In this document: positions 34,383 through 44,950 of the stretch, one piece after another | Layout: each line of letters opens with the position of its first letter | How positions within the stretch are numbered: the first letter of the stretch is position 1 | NCBI GenBank assembly: GCA_942491145.1 | Contig: CALOBC010000040.1 | Location: 248,001 to 312,000 of the forward strand | Reading direction: 5' to 3' | DNA length: 64,000 nt | Source of the DNA: CAXQUZ01 sp942491145 | Lineage (GTDB): Bacteria; Myxococcota_A; UBA796; UBA2385 | Translations under genes and position numbers: made by a program | Notes under the pieces: generated by a model | What the model saw: the letters and a program-made list of their open reading frames with translations, nothing else | What the model was told of the DNA's origin: nothing | The model's database searches: none

Positions 34383-36236
34383 ATGTCCCCTCTCCACGCC
34401 GAGCGGGCCGCGGACGGTGGACGCCGGGTCCGACGGGCCCCCCGCACGCTGCGCAACCGCATCCTGGCGGCCTTTGTGCTGGCGCTGGCCGCCTCGTCGG
34501 GGGCGCTCGGCTACGGCTTGGTCCAGCTTCGCGACATTGGGTCAGCATTGACCATTCTCGACCGGGGCTACCTGCCGCTGGCTGGGGTGGCAGCCCGCAT
34601 GGAAGCGGTCACCCGCCAGCTGGACCGAGAGCACGACCGGCTGGCCCGGGAAGCGCCGGGGCCGCTGGCGGGGCACCGGGCCAACGCCGCGCTGTTCAAC
34701 GCCAGCCTCACCGATGCGCTCGCCGACGGGGATCGCACGGCTCAGTCAGTTCTCGACGAGGTGCGAGACTCGGACGAGCGGCAAGCCGTCGAGATGATGG
34801 CCCAGCTCTTGGGCGAGATCGGCACGGCCCAGATCGAGTACGAGCTGGCCTTCCGGGCGTGGCTGGCGGCGGCCGAGAACGGCGGTGAGCAGCTGCCGTC
34901 CCGCCTGGCCGAGCTCGACACCCGGCGCACGCGCTTGCTGCTGACGGTCGGCCACTTCGGTCAGCTGGTGGCCGGTCGCATCAGCATGGTCAGCAAGCGC
35001 ACGGCCCAAGCCCAGACCCGGGCGTTTGCGGTGAGTGGTGCCTTGAGCTTGCTGGCGGTGCTCCTGTCGGCCTTGCTCGCGGCGGCGGCCCTGCTGAGCT
35101 TGCGGCCCATCGGCGACCTCACTGAGCAAGTCCAGCGCCTGGCTGCGGGCGATCGACCCGGCCGCCTCGCTGCTGAAGGCAATGACGAGGTGGCCGTGCT
35201 GGCGCGGGAGTTCGACGCGATGGTCGCGGCGGTGGCCGAGCGGGACCGACGCCTCAAAGAGCGGGCCGAGGCCCTGGATCGGCTGAGATTGCGGCTTCAG
35301 CGGGTGCTCGACACCATCCACGTCGGCATTGTGGTCGTGGAGCACGGGCATGCTGCGGTGGCCAACCCGGCCGCTGAGCGCATGTGGGGGGCCACGCCGG
35401 GCAAGCCCCTGCCGCCTTGGATGGCGTCATTGTCCGGCGGACGGCACGAGGCGGTCCCCTGGGAGAACCACCAGTATGACCTGGAGATCGTGCCGTTCGG
35501 CACCCGGGGCGCGCTGGTGGTCGGCGAAGAGGTCACCCAGCGCTTGCGGGATCGCGAGCGACTGGCCCGCAGTGAGCGCTTGGCCATCGTCGGCCAGATG
35601 CTCGCCCAGATCACCCACGAGGTGCGCAACCCACTCAATGCGATGAGCTTGAATGCGGAGCTGTTGTCCGATGAGCTGGAGGACGAAGAGCACCGCGACA
35701 TGCTGGCCACAATCAACCAGGAGATCCGCCGGCTGGAGACCCTGACCGGCCGCTACCTGGAGCTGGCGCGGGGACGGCGGGCGGAGCTCGTTGCCGCGGA
35801 TCCGGTGGCGCTGATTCGCGGTGTGGTGCGGGTGGAAGAAGAAGTGCTGCGGCGGGCCGGCGTGCATGTGGACGTCGAGGGGCTGCCCTTTGTGCGCGAA
35901 TTTGATGTCGACACCGTGCGCCGCGCGTTGCGCAACTTGCTGCGCAACGCGGTGGAGGCGGGGGCCCACCGGGTGGGCATCTCGGCGGAGCTGCAGAGCG
36001 GCGGACGGGACGAGGACATGCTGGAGATCAGGGTGTTCGACGATGGCCCGGGCATGGATGCCGACGAGGCGCGGCGGGCCTTCGACCCCTTCTTCACGAC
36101 CAAGGCCCAGGGCACCGGGCTCGGGCTGGCCATCAGCCGCCAGGAGCTCGAAGACGTCGGAGGCAGCTTGTCGTGCGTCATTCCGCCGGAGGGCGGCACG
36201 CTCTTCACGATGGTGCTGCCAGCGGTGCGGGCCTGA
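34383..36236 (+). CDS. NtrB-like membrane sensor histidine kinase
   Basis: Two transmembrane helices (ILAAFVLALAASSGALGYGL and GALSLLAVLLSALLAAAALLSL) flank a periplasmic helical sensor of about 200 residues, followed by HAMP (LRPIGDLTEQVQRLAAGD), a degenerate PAS (LDTIHVGIVVVEHGHAAVAN), HisKA with the phospho-accepting His in ITHEVRNPLNAM, and HATPase (DNLR-type LRNLLRNAVEAG, FDDGPGMDADEA, GTGLGLAISRQ). The ATG at 34383 is chosen as it comes just after the terminator. The expected partner is the NtrC-type regulator at 37828-39186, two genes away. The 3' end overlaps the convergent methyltransferase by 32 bases. Confidence 0.9.
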   Translation: MSPLHAERAADGGRRVRRAPRTLRNRILAAFVLALAASSGALGYGLVQLRDIGSALTILDRGYLPLAGVAARMEAVTRQLDREHDRLAREAPGPLAGHRANAALFNASLTDALADGDRTAQSVLDEVRDSDERQAVEMMAQLLGEIGTAQIEYELAFRAWLAAAENGGEQLPSRLAELDTRRTRLLLTVGHFGQLVAGRISMVSKRTAQAQTRAFAVSGALSLLAVLLSALLAAAALLSLRPIGDLTEQVQRLAAGDRPGRLAAEGNDEVAVLAREFDAMVAAVAERDRRLKERAEALDRLRLRLQRVLDTIHVGIVVVEHGHAAVANPAAERMWGATPGKPLPPWMASLSGGRHEAVPWENHQYDLEIVPFGTRGALVVGEEVTQRLRDRERLARSERLAIVGQMLAQITHEVRNPLNAMSLNAELLSDELEDEEHRDMLATINQEIRRLETLTGRYLELARGRRAELVAADPVALIRGVVRVEEEVLRRAGVHVDVEGLPFVREFDVDTVRRALRNLLRNAVEAGAHRVGISAELQSGGRDEDMLEIRVFDDGPGMDADEARRAFDPFFTTKAQGTGLGLAISRQELEDVGGSLSCVIPPEGGTLFTMVLPAVRA

Positions 36237-36792
36237 CCACGAGGTGGACCTCGTGGCGCCCATTGTCTCGCCACGCGGCGCTGCGGTGGAGCACGAGCAT
36301 GCCGGCGCAGAGGGCATCGACGGCGTCGTCGTCCACCAGGAAGCGGGCGGAGGGCCGGGCGTGGCGCTCCAGGTTGGTGGTGCTGGGCTGCACGAAGATG
36401 ATGATGCCATCGGGTTTCAGGTGCACACGGAGGCGCTGCAAGAGGCCCGGCTGGAAATAGTTGGCGCTGACGATGGCGTCGAAGGCATCGCCGGGGGGAA
36501 GGGCACCGGTCTGCAGATCGAGCAGGGTGCACACCACCGCCAAGCCCTCCGCTTCGGCTGCCTGGGCGAGCTGGTCCAGCGCGACATCGCTGGCATCGAC
36601 GGCCGTGACGTTCAGGCCCCTGCGGGCAAGGGGCAAGGTGTCCCGCCCGCTTCCCGATGCCAACTCCAGCACCCGCGCACCTGCCGAGAGTGGCGTGGTG
36701 TGGGCCATGATCAATGGCGTGGGGGCGTCGACAGTGCCCGTGCGGCGGGCCCAGCGGGGGTTCCATCGGGCGGCGGCGCTCTGTTCATCCAT
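36205..36792 (-). CDS. Class I SAM-dependent methyltransferase
   Basis: A compact (195-residue) Rossmann methyltransferase: motif I VLELASGSGRDTLPLARRG, motif II VTAVDASDVALDQL, and later FDAIVSANYFQPGLLQRLRVHLKPDG (motif IV/V region). It resembles the TehB/DUF938-like enzymes that act on small molecules. No specificity can be read. It lies between the histidine kinase and a coiled-coil protein, on the other strand, and overlaps the kinase 3' end. Confidence 0.85.
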   Translation of the reverse strand: MDEQSAAARWNPRWARRTGTVDAPTPLIMAHTTPLSAGARVLELASGSGRDTLPLARRGLNVTAVDASDVALDQLAQAAEAEGLAVVCTLLDLQTGALPPGDAFDAIVSANYFQPGLLQRLRVHLKPDGIIIFVQPSTTNLERHARPSARFLVDDDAVDALCAGMLVLHRSAAWRDNGRHEVHLVVRPAPLAAPS

Positions 36793-36847
36793 CGGCCATT
36801 CCTCCGCCAGACATCACTGGCCGGGCGGCAGTGATAGCGTGGGCCGC

Positions 36848-37735
36848 ATGACAAGTCTGGGTCCCATCGAGCTTGCCACCATCGGGGTGGGCGTGCTCAC
36901 CGTGGTCGGCGCCATCATCGCGCTTCTCTCCCGTCGCCGTGGCCGAAGGTCCCTGGCGATGGTGGAAGTGGACGAGGTCGGTCGCCTCAAAGAGCTGGCG
37001 GACCAGCTCGCTGAAGTGGAGCAAGAGCTGGTCGCGGCGGGCCAGTCGCTGGGCCGGGTGCGCCGCTTCTTGTCTGAACAAGGCCCGGCCGATGAGATCA
37101 CGGCGGATCTCAAAGACGCCCTGGCGGGGGTCTGGCTGCGTCGACACGACGTCCAGGGCCGGCTGCGCTTGGCGGCCCTGCGACGACGGGTGCCCGTGCC
37201 CCCCGAGGGTCACCGTCTGGTGACACCGACCGATGTGCACGGGGCCAGCGACGTGGCGACCGAGCTCGTCGAGCTGGCGACGGCGTACCGGCTGCTGGCG
37301 TCACGGGCGGAAGACAGCGCCCGGATGTTGCGCCAGATGCTTCCGGCAGACGATGTGAATGCCCGCTGGGTGGGCGATGCCGTCGAAGCCGCCGAAGCGT
37401 GGCGCGCCGCTCAGGTCGAGGACATCCTCCGCTTTGCGGGTCGGATGGGGCTGCTCGCGACCCGGCTGGAAGAGGCCGGCGTGGTGGTGGAAGGGGTGCT
37501 GACGGCCCTTGGCGCCGACGACGGCTTGGAAGAAGACCTCGCGCCCCTCGACAGCGAGCGGGCGCACGGGTTGATCCGCCTGGGCCTCGAAGACCGGCGG
37601 GCCCGGGAGCTGACCGAGGACGGCCGGGTGGAGGCCGATCTGGAAAAGGCGATGGAACGGGGCCGCAAGCTGGTCTCGGATGCTCGGGAGCTCGCGCGCC
37701 GGGCCGCGACCCGGGGTGGGCCCCGCTCCGCATAG
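36848..37735 (+). CDS. Single-membrane-helix protein with coiled-coil, function unknown
   Basis: The ATG at 36848 begins a short N-terminal membrane helix (LATIGVGVLTVVGAIIALLS) followed by a charged cytoplasmic part of about 260 residues rich in helices (ELADQLAEVEQELVAAGQSLGRVRR, VGDAVEAAEAWRAAQVEDILRFAGRMG). No domain is recognised. It sits between the histidine kinase and the NtrC-type regulator on the same strand and may be part of that signalling unit, but nothing in its sequence proves a link. Confidence 0.72.
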   Translation: MTSLGPIELATIGVGVLTVVGAIIALLSRRRGRRSLAMVEVDEVGRLKELADQLAEVEQELVAAGQSLGRVRRFLSEQGPADEITADLKDALAGVWLRRHDVQGRLRLAALRRRVPVPPEGHRLVTPTDVHGASDVATELVELATAYRLLASRAEDSARMLRQMLPADDVNARWVGDAVEAAEAWRAAQVEDILRFAGRMGLLATRLEEAGVVVEGVLTALGADDGLEEDLAPLDSERAHGLIRLGLEDRRARELTEDGRVEADLEKAMERGRKLVSDARELARRAATRGGPRSA

Positions 37736-37757
37736 TTGAGACAACCTGTCATTGTGC

Positions 37758-37782
37758 TTGACTAGTTGTCAGTCTGTGACAA
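37758..37782 (+). promoter_or_regulatory. Inverted-repeat regulatory site before NtrC-type regulator
   Basis: TTGTCA (37766-37771) and TGACAA (37777-37782) form a perfect dyad with a five-base spacer. A TTGACT at 37758-37763 could be a -35 element, so a bound protein would block it. A further GACA/TGTC dyad lies just upstream (37739-37750). An operator for the downstream regulator gene is the simplest reading; the binding protein is unknown. Confidence 0.45.
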
Positions 37783-37827
37783 GATGACCTTGCCCTCCTC
37801 CGAGTTGTGGGGTGGGCTGGAGGTCCG

Positions 37828-39186
<1,359 letters not shown>

Positions 39187-39198
39187 GCGGCGCTGGCC

Positions 39199-40080
39199 CT
39201 ACTCTTCAGCTGTGGCTGGGCTGGACCAGGTTCGTGTGGCGATCCACACCCCACCGGCGAACAGCACCATCGACCCCCATTGGGCGGGCGTCATGCCGAT
39301 CCAGCGCACGTCGGCGCCCCGCAAGTCCGTGTTTCGCAGGAACTCCAAGCCGAACCGCGCGGGGAAGTACATCGCGCACCACAGCGCCAGGAAGAAGCCC
39401 GGCTGCACCCGTCGTTTGCGCAGGGCGTAGAACGTCGCCGCAATGACCGCGGTCCACATTGCCTCGTAGAGCCCGAGGTCGTGCCGGGGTCCGCCATAGG
39501 AGCTGGCGGGAAAGTTGACCGCCAGGGCAAACTCCGACACCTTGCCGACGTGGTCGTGGGCCGAAAAGCAACCCAAGCGGCCAAAGGTCCACGCGAACGG
39601 AAACCCAAAGACCAGCGCATCGGCATGGGGCCAGAACCCCCGCTCGCGGGCCATCCACTCCACCACATTGCGCACCACGCCTTCTTTCCCAGCGGCCTGC
39701 ATCCGGTCCCGGGTGGGGCCGAGCCAGCGGGGGAAGGCCACAAACAACAGCACCGCGCCCACCACCGCGCCCAAGAAGCCGCCGGTGCTGGAGAAGCCCG
39801 CCCAGACCTTGATGAGGGCCATCACGCCCTGCTCTTCGAGCTGTTGGGGGTTGTAGGCGAGCACATGGACCAAGTGGCCCACCACAAAGCCCATGCCAAC
39901 GACAAACACGGCGCTGTCGACCACGTCGCGGACTTGCAGCCCTTGCTTGATGCCCCGGGCCCGGGAGATCTCCAAGCCGATGATGAACCCGAGGCTCACG
40001 AGCAGCGCCCACGAGTCGAGGACGACCGGGCCCAGCTCCCAGATGAAGGGCGGGTAGTACGGGATGAGGCCGATCATCAA
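39199..40080 (-). CDS. lgt: Prolipoprotein diacylglyceryl transferase
   Basis: Inner-membrane enzyme that adds diacylglycerol to the Cys of lipoproteins, needed for the many lipoproteins here. The family's core appears as FGRLGCFSAHDHVGK (canonical GRxGN...), with a flanking GFSSTGGFLGA block and RHDLGLYEAMW (for HPxQLYE). Seven or more hydrophobic helices are visible over 293 residues. Several core positions differ from E. coli Lgt (Cys for Asn in GRxGN), as in other distant lineages, so it is a divergent but probably functional member. It is convergent with the NtrC-type regulator. Confidence 0.78.
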   Translation of the reverse strand: MMIGLIPYYPPFIWELGPVVLDSWALLVSLGFIIGLEISRARGIKQGLQVRDVVDSAVFVVGMGFVVGHLVHVLAYNPQQLEEQGVMALIKVWAGFSSTGGFLGAVVGAVLLFVAFPRWLGPTRDRMQAAGKEGVVRNVVEWMARERGFWPHADALVFGFPFAWTFGRLGCFSAHDHVGKVSEFALAVNFPASSYGGPRHDLGLYEAMWTAVIAATFYALRKRRVQPGFFLALWCAMYFPARFGLEFLRNTDLRGADVRWIGMTPAQWGSMVLFAGGVWIATRTWSSPATAEE

Positions 40081-40188
40081 GTTGCACTCCAGGGCGAAGC
40101 TGCGCGGCGATGGGCCCTAATCGAGCCAGCTCAGACCCGCGCCCTGCAAAGCCGCGGGTTAGCGGGTGCGCGAGTTCCTGGAGGTCCC

Positions 40189-40632
40189 GTGGCCGTCGTC
40201 ACTGCCGACATCCTCGTCGAGGGCATCCGCCGCGACGCGGTCTTCGATTGGCTCGCCAATCCCGCCCATCACCGCCAGATTGTCGAGGGGGCCTTCGATG
40301 GCCTGGAAGAGGACGGTCCGGGTGCCTTTCGCCTGCAAGTGCGCACCCCGCCCCGCACCCGGTTGCTGGAGTACACCTTCGATCGGGTGGACGACAGCCA
40401 CGGTGGGCGCCGGGTGCATGTCACCACGGGCGGCAAGCGCTTCCGGGGCAAGCTCAGCTACAGCCTGCGCACGATGAAGCCGAGCACCAACACGCTCGTG
40501 ACCATGCACATGGACTTCGACCCCGGCTCCATGCTGGGCCAGATGCTCGTGGGCATGGGCATCAGCGACGGGCTCCACCGTGCGTTCAAGGCCTCCTTGG
40601 CCAACCTGGCCCGGGCTCTGCCCCGCGACTGA
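40189..40632 (+). CDS. SRPBCC (START-like) ligand-binding domain protein
   Basis: A single-domain protein of about 147 residues with the SRPBCC helix-grip pattern: IRRDAVFDWLANPAHHRQI at the start, beta strands FRLQVRTPPRTRLLEYTFDRV and RVHVTTGGKRFRGKLSYSLR, and a C-terminal helix (LHRAFKASLANLARAL). It likely binds a hydrophobic ligand. The GTG at 40189 follows GGAGG. It stands alone between lgt (divergent) and the P-domain protein. Confidence 0.78.
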   Translation: MAVVTADILVEGIRRDAVFDWLANPAHHRQIVEGAFDGLEEDGPGAFRLQVRTPPRTRLLEYTFDRVDDSHGGRRVHVTTGGKRFRGKLSYSLRTMKPSTNTLVTMHMDFDPGSMLGQMLVGMGISDGLHRAFKASLANLARALPRD

Positions 40633-40736
40633 GCGTGCGAGGGGCACCGACGTCGACACCGCCATCGCGCGGCCCGTCAGCAAGTCCTGGCCAAGCGCCC
40701 GCCGGATTGGCGTAGACTGGGGGCGTCGAGGACGCC

Positions 40737-41783
40737 ATGCACCATCGCTCGCTTGTCTTGCTCCCTGTCCTGCTCGCTTGGGGCTGTGGCATCCAGAATT
40801 TCGATGAGTTCCTTGTCGACTCGGGCACCAAAGAAGGGGTCCGCGCCAACGGGGACGGGGGTGGCGGTGATGGGGCCGAGGTCGACTCCGGGCTCGCCGG
40901 GGGCAGCGACGGCGATGCCCCATGTCCGGATGCCGATGCCGACGGTGTCGACTCGTGCTCCGGCGACTGCGATGATGCTGATGCTGACGCCTTTCCCGGG
41001 GCTGCCGAGCTGGACGATGCATCCGCGTGCATGCGGGACGCCGATGGGGATGGCTGGGGCGATGCGACGGTCACAGGAGATGTGGTGCCCGGCACCGACT
41101 GCAATGACGACGACCCCGATCTGGATCCGGTGGATGCCGACGGGGACGGGGCGAGCCCCTGCGGTGGCGACTGCAACGACGACGATCCCCTCACCGGGGC
41201 CGGTCTCGCGTGGAGGGACGACGCGACGGCCTGCATGACCGATGCCGACGGCGATGGCTGGGGCGCATCCGCCGTGGTGCCGCCTGTGGTCGCGGGCTTG
41301 GACTGTGACGACACCAACGCCGCCCGCAACCCCGATGCGACCGAGGTGCCCTTCGACTCAGTCGACACCGACTGCGACGGGGAAGACGGGGGCTTCACGA
41401 CGTCGGCCAGCGGCGGGGGCGGCAGCGGCTACAGCATCTATGACTACGAGACCACCCTCTCCAGTGCGAACGTGTCGAGCTGTCCAACGGTCTACGATGT
41501 GACCGTGGCGCTCAACATCACCCACACCTACATCGGCGACTTGCAGGTCATCCTGCGCGCGCCCTCGGGCGCCCAAGTGGTGCTCCACGACCGCACCGGC
41601 GGCTCCACCGACAACATCTCGGGCACCTATGGCAGCTCGGGCGGCACCCTCTCGGCCGCCGGCAGCATGGCCTCGTTTCTGGGGGGCACCGGCAGCGGCA
41701 TCTGGCAGCTCAGCGTCTATGACGGCGCCGGCTCGGACCAGGGCCAGATCAGCTCATGGAGCGTCAGCCTCTCCTGCTTGTGA
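40737..41783 (+). CDS. MopE-like / P-domain surface lipoprotein
   Basis: Signal peptide with lipobox AWGC, an acidic Gly/Asp linker, then repeated DCDD/DCND motifs of the MopE type (SGDCDDADADAFPGA, GTDCNDDDPDLDP, GGDCNDDDP, LDCDDTNAARNP), which probably bind Ca or Cu. The C-terminal 130 residues form a proprotein-convertase P-domain (VTVALNITHTYIGDLQVILRA ... GIWQLSVYDGAGSDQGQISSWS), a beta-sandwich that often mediates binding or C-terminal attachment in secreted proteins. Its 3' end overlaps the convergent S46 peptidase gene by 30 bases. Function unknown; surface location expected. Confidence 0.82.
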   Translation: MHHRSLVLLPVLLAWGCGIQNFDEFLVDSGTKEGVRANGDGGGGDGAEVDSGLAGGSDGDAPCPDADADGVDSCSGDCDDADADAFPGAAELDDASACMRDADGDGWGDATVTGDVVPGTDCNDDDPDLDPVDADGDGASPCGGDCNDDDPLTGAGLAWRDDATACMTDADGDGWGASAVVPPVVAGLDCDDTNAARNPDATEVPFDSVDTDCDGEDGGFTTSASGGGGSGYSIYDYETTLSSANVSSCPTVYDVTVALNITHTYIGDLQVILRAPSGAQVVLHDRTGGSTDNISGTYGSSGGTLSAAGSMASFLGGTGSGIWQLSVYDGAGSDQGQISSWSVSLSCL

Positions 41784-43964
41784 GGTCGGCGATGTGCGCG
41801 GTGGGGGCGGCGGTGCACCGAGCAGCTCCTCGACCAAGTGGGGCGCGCCGTCGACCGACTCCAGCATCCACAGCAGGTAGCGCACGTCCACGTGGATGGA
41901 CCGGGTGCGCTCGGGATCGAAGGCCCAGTCCGCGCTCATGGCTTCCCAGACGCCGTCGAAGATGAGCCCGATGAACTCTCCCTTCGCGTTGAGGGTGGCG
42001 GAGCCGGAGTTGCCTCCAGTGGTGTCGAGTGTGGTGAGAAAGTCCACTGGCAGGTCATTCATGCCTGCATCTGCCCACCGGCTCTCCGCCGCGGTCGGCA
42101 GGGCGGCCACCACGTCTTCGGGCGCGTCAAAGGGTGCCGGACCGACCTTCGCCAGCGCGCCCGCTGCCCGCGTGAACGGCGTGGCGACAAGGCCGTCCTG
42201 TGGCGAGTATCCGGCGATGTGGCCCGCCGTGATGCGCAGGGTGCGGTTGGCATCGTAGTAGCGAGGCCCAAGGCCCGACTCGCGCAGGGCCACGAGGCGC
42301 AAGGGGGCCAGCCGGCCGACCGTGCCCGAGTCGCCCTCATTGCGGGAGCGAATGCGGGCTTGCCAGGTGTCGACCGCGATGGCGAGCTGGACCCACGGAT
42401 CGGTGCTGGCCTTGAGGGCGCGTTGGTCAGCCTTCAGCAAGGCCAGCCGTCCGTCGAGGCTCGCCAAGCCGCCCTCGGCAGTGGCTGCGGTCATTAGTGC
42501 TTTCACTGATGCTTCAATGGACCCGTGGCTGGCGACCCAGGCGTCCACCTCCGGCACGGCTGCGGCCCCCTCCAGCTCCAGCACCCGGCGCAGGGTGTAG
42601 AACAACAGGGCCTTCTCGGCGGGCAACCACAGCGCTTGCGCCACCTGCTCCATGTGGTGCTGGTGGCGCTCCAGGTCTCGCTCGTGGTAGCCGGCATCCC
42701 GCTCGGCGTCGGGCTTCTGGGCCTCGCTCGCCAGCCGCCAAGCCCGCATCGCCACGTCCAGCAGGTCACTGCCCCGCATCAGCCAGCTCACCAGCGTCTC
42801 CGACTCCCACGTGCTCTGCTTCACGGCTTCGATGCGGGAGAGCTCCGCCAGGGCCGGCAGCACCACCTTGGCCCGCTTGCGGTCCTTCGCCACCCACGCC
42901 CGCAGCGCGTCTTCTTGGGCCAGCCGCTGGCCGTGCACGTCCTTGCGGCCAAAGTTGTCGAGCATGCCCCGGGACAGCTTGCTGCCATTCTCCAGGGTGG
43001 CAATGGGGCGGGCCAGCCGAGCACGGGCGTCGTCGCTCTTGGCGGACTCTTCGCGCAGAATCGCGAGAATCTCGTCCTGCAGACCAATCCGGAAGGGGTA
43101 GCTCGTGTCTTGGGCGAACTTGAGCGCGGACGCGGTGGACGTGCGGCTGGTGCGGCCGGGGTAGCCCGCGACCATCACAAAGTCGCCTTCGTGGATGCCG
43201 TCGGCGTTGACGCGGAGCCAGTGTTGGGGGCGGTGGGGCACGTTGTCATCGGCCGGTGCGACGCTGCTGCCATCCGGTGCCACCCACGCCCGCAGCAGCG
43301 CAAAGTCGCCGGCATGGCGGGGCCACATCCAGTTGTCGGTGTCTCCGCCGAAGTCGCCCACCCGGCCGCCGGGGGCGTAGGCGAGGCGCAGGTCCTGGAT
43401 CTGGGTGTAGGTCTGCATGCGGTAGTGGGCGCCGCTGTCGAAGGCGCTCACCCGGCACATCCGGTCCTTGCGGTCGTCCTCGCAGGCGGTCACCAGTCGG
43501 TGCTTGTTTTTGTCGATAATGCCCTTGCGGTCAGTGTCTTGGGTGGACTTGCCTATGCCCGCGAGCACGTCTGCGGTCACGTCCCGGTCGGCTTCGAGGA
43601 TCCACACATACGCCCCTGCGCCCGCGGGCAGCTCTTGGTCCCGGGACATCGCCGTGAAGCCCTCGCGGGTGAGGTCCTGCTCGCCGGTGGAGTTCTGCTG
43701 CAAGAACCGCATGACGCAGTGGTGGTTGGTGGCGATGAGGCCCTCGGGGCTCACGAAGGCGCCAGAGCATCCGCCAAACATCACCACGGCGCCGAGCACC
43801 GGGCCTTGGGGGTCGGCCAACACGGTCGGATCGACGGCCAGGCCCATGTCCCTGAGCTCGGCGGCCACGTCGGGGATCTGCTCCGGCAGCCACATGCCTT
43901 CGTCGGCCAGCGCGGCGGTCGACAGCGCAGAGCTGGCGGCGATGGACAGGAGCAGACGGTGCAT
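41754..43964 (-). CDS. S46-family dipeptidyl-peptidase (DPP7-type)
   Basis: Periplasmic serine peptidase cutting dipeptides from protein N-termini. Signal peptide (about 22 residues, ...TAALA), then the chymotrypsin-like triad: His in IATNHHCVMRF, Asp in WPRHAGDFALLR, Ser in TTGGNSGSATLN, with the family's helical insert between. Eighteen residues after the Ser the sequence is FDG, i.e. Gly at the position that is Gly in DPP7 (hydrophobic P1) and Arg in DPP11 (acidic P1), so DPP7-like specificity is inferred. The ATG at 43964 has GGAG six bases upstream. Length 736 is typical. It helps this organism use peptides as food. Confidence 0.9.
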   Translation of the reverse strand: MHRLLLSIAASSALSTAALADEGMWLPEQIPDVAAELRDMGLAVDPTVLADPQGPVLGAVVMFGGCSGAFVSPEGLIATNHHCVMRFLQQNSTGEQDLTREGFTAMSRDQELPAGAGAYVWILEADRDVTADVLAGIGKSTQDTDRKGIIDKNKHRLVTACEDDRKDRMCRVSAFDSGAHYRMQTYTQIQDLRLAYAPGGRVGDFGGDTDNWMWPRHAGDFALLRAWVAPDGSSVAPADDNVPHRPQHWLRVNADGIHEGDFVMVAGYPGRTSRTSTASALKFAQDTSYPFRIGLQDEILAILREESAKSDDARARLARPIATLENGSKLSRGMLDNFGRKDVHGQRLAQEDALRAWVAKDRKRAKVVLPALAELSRIEAVKQSTWESETLVSWLMRGSDLLDVAMRAWRLASEAQKPDAERDAGYHERDLERHQHHMEQVAQALWLPAEKALLFYTLRRVLELEGAAAVPEVDAWVASHGSIEASVKALMTAATAEGGLASLDGRLALLKADQRALKASTDPWVQLAIAVDTWQARIRSRNEGDSGTVGRLAPLRLVALRESGLGPRYYDANRTLRITAGHIAGYSPQDGLVATPFTRAAGALAKVGPAPFDAPEDVVAALPTAAESRWADAGMNDLPVDFLTTLDTTGGNSGSATLNAKGEFIGLIFDGVWEAMSADWAFDPERTRSIHVDVRYLLWMLESVDGAPHLVEELLGAPPPPPRTSPTSQAGEADAP

Positions 43965-44143
43965 GGGGTCTCCGGCGACACAGGGGCGCGGAATCCTACC
44001 GGATGGCCTTGCGGGTTCCCAGGCTTGGAGGCACGCTGGGTTGCTTTCCGCACCCACGAGTGTTGCTGCGGTGGGCTCCACAACCCGCGGCACCGCCCGA
44101 TCCACGTGGGTTGCCTCGAACACTGCACCGGCGAGAAGACCTC

Positions 44144-44839
44144 ATGGCAGCGCGACTCTGGACACTCCTGGCACTTGGTCTTGTCATCGGCTGCGATGCG
44201 GGTGACGACAAAGACGGTGCATCCGGCGATGACGGTGACATCCAAGACGAGGGAGGGGTCGGCGGCGGGACCGATGGCGGAGGCGGCGCCGATGGCGGAG
44301 ATGGTGCGGATGGGGGCGACGGCGCCGATGGGGGCGGTGGCACCGACGGCTCCGACGGCGGGGATGGTGATGACGGCGAGGATGACGGCGAGGATGACGG
44401 CGGCACCACGGGCAGTGGGGACGGCATCGAGCCTGAGCCCGCCCCGCCGCCCACGTCGCCCGACGAGGTGGAGTGTGAGGACGACATCTCCCTCCAAGCT
44501 CAGGTGCTCGATGGGTCGGGACGATGCACAGACGACTGTGACGGCGAGCACGTCTGGTTTGCCGCGCTCGCCCACAATCCTTGCCTCTTCGACCTCGAGA
44601 TCGCTGTCTATGACGGTCTTCTCATCGGTAGTTTGTCGGCCTCGAACGCCGACTCGGGCGAGGGCTTTGGCTCGGCGGGGGGCAGCACTGGGGAGGTCAT
44701 CACCCTCCACCTTGGGCCGGGCGAGTCCATCGTGAACACCGAGTATCTGGGCCGCATGAGCCGTGGACACTGGTCCGGCGAGCTCGTGTTCAAGGACCTC
44801 GACGCCACCCGCCGCCCGCTGGACTTTGTGGTCCACTGA
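44144..44839 (+). CDS. Lipoprotein with Asp/Gly-rich linker and small beta domain
   Basis: Signal peptide with lipobox VIGC, then about 75 residues of Asp/Gly/Ala repeat (DGGDGADGGDGADGGGGTDG...), and a C-terminal domain of about 110 residues with cysteines in GRCTDDCDGEHVWF and HNPCLFDLEIAVYDG and beta-rich segments (EVITLHLGPGESIVNTEYLG). No family is recognised. The linker is encoded by imperfect DNA repeats. The stop codon is inside the first unit of a 14-bp tandem repeat; a terminator follows. Confidence 0.75.
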   Translation: MAARLWTLLALGLVIGCDAGDDKDGASGDDGDIQDEGGVGGGTDGGGGADGGDGADGGDGADGGGGTDGSDGGDGDDGEDDGEDDGGTTGSGDGIEPEPAPPPTSPDEVECEDDISLQAQVLDGSGRCTDDCDGEHVWFAALAHNPCLFDLEIAVYDGLLIGSLSASNADSGEGFGSAGGSTGEVITLHLGPGESIVNTEYLGRMSRGHWSGELVFKDLDATRRPLDFVVH

Positions 44840-44878
44840 GCCCAGCCCACTGAGCCCAGCCCACTGAGCCCAGCCCAC
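44834..44878 (+). repeat. 14-bp tandem repeat overlapping a stop codon
   Basis: CACTGAGCCCAGCC is repeated three times perfectly (44834-44847, 44848-44861, 44862-44875) plus a partial unit CAC. The TGA of the lipoprotein gene is in the first unit. As 14 is not a multiple of three, a change in copy number alters which frames reach a stop, but the gene's own stop stays in the first unit. Confidence 0.9.
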
Positions 44879-44894
44879 GGCGACCCAAGACGGC

Positions 44895-44926
44895 GACGGC
44901 CCGACAGATGATGCCGGGCCGTCTTT
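44895..44926 (+). terminator. Rho-independent terminator between convergent genes
   Basis: GACGGCCCG (44895-44903) pairs perfectly with CGGGCCGTC (44915-44923), followed by TTT. It follows the lipoprotein and lies before the stop of the convergent Sel1-repeat gene, so it may serve both directions. Confidence 0.75.
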
Positions 44927-44950
44927 GATCTGAACCGTGTGTTGGTGGGG

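Noticed and set aside
42525..44735. Very long plus-strand frame (736 codons) over the S46 peptidase
   Set aside because: Runs antisense through a recognised peptidase and then into a different gene; composition is typical of GC-rich shadow frames.
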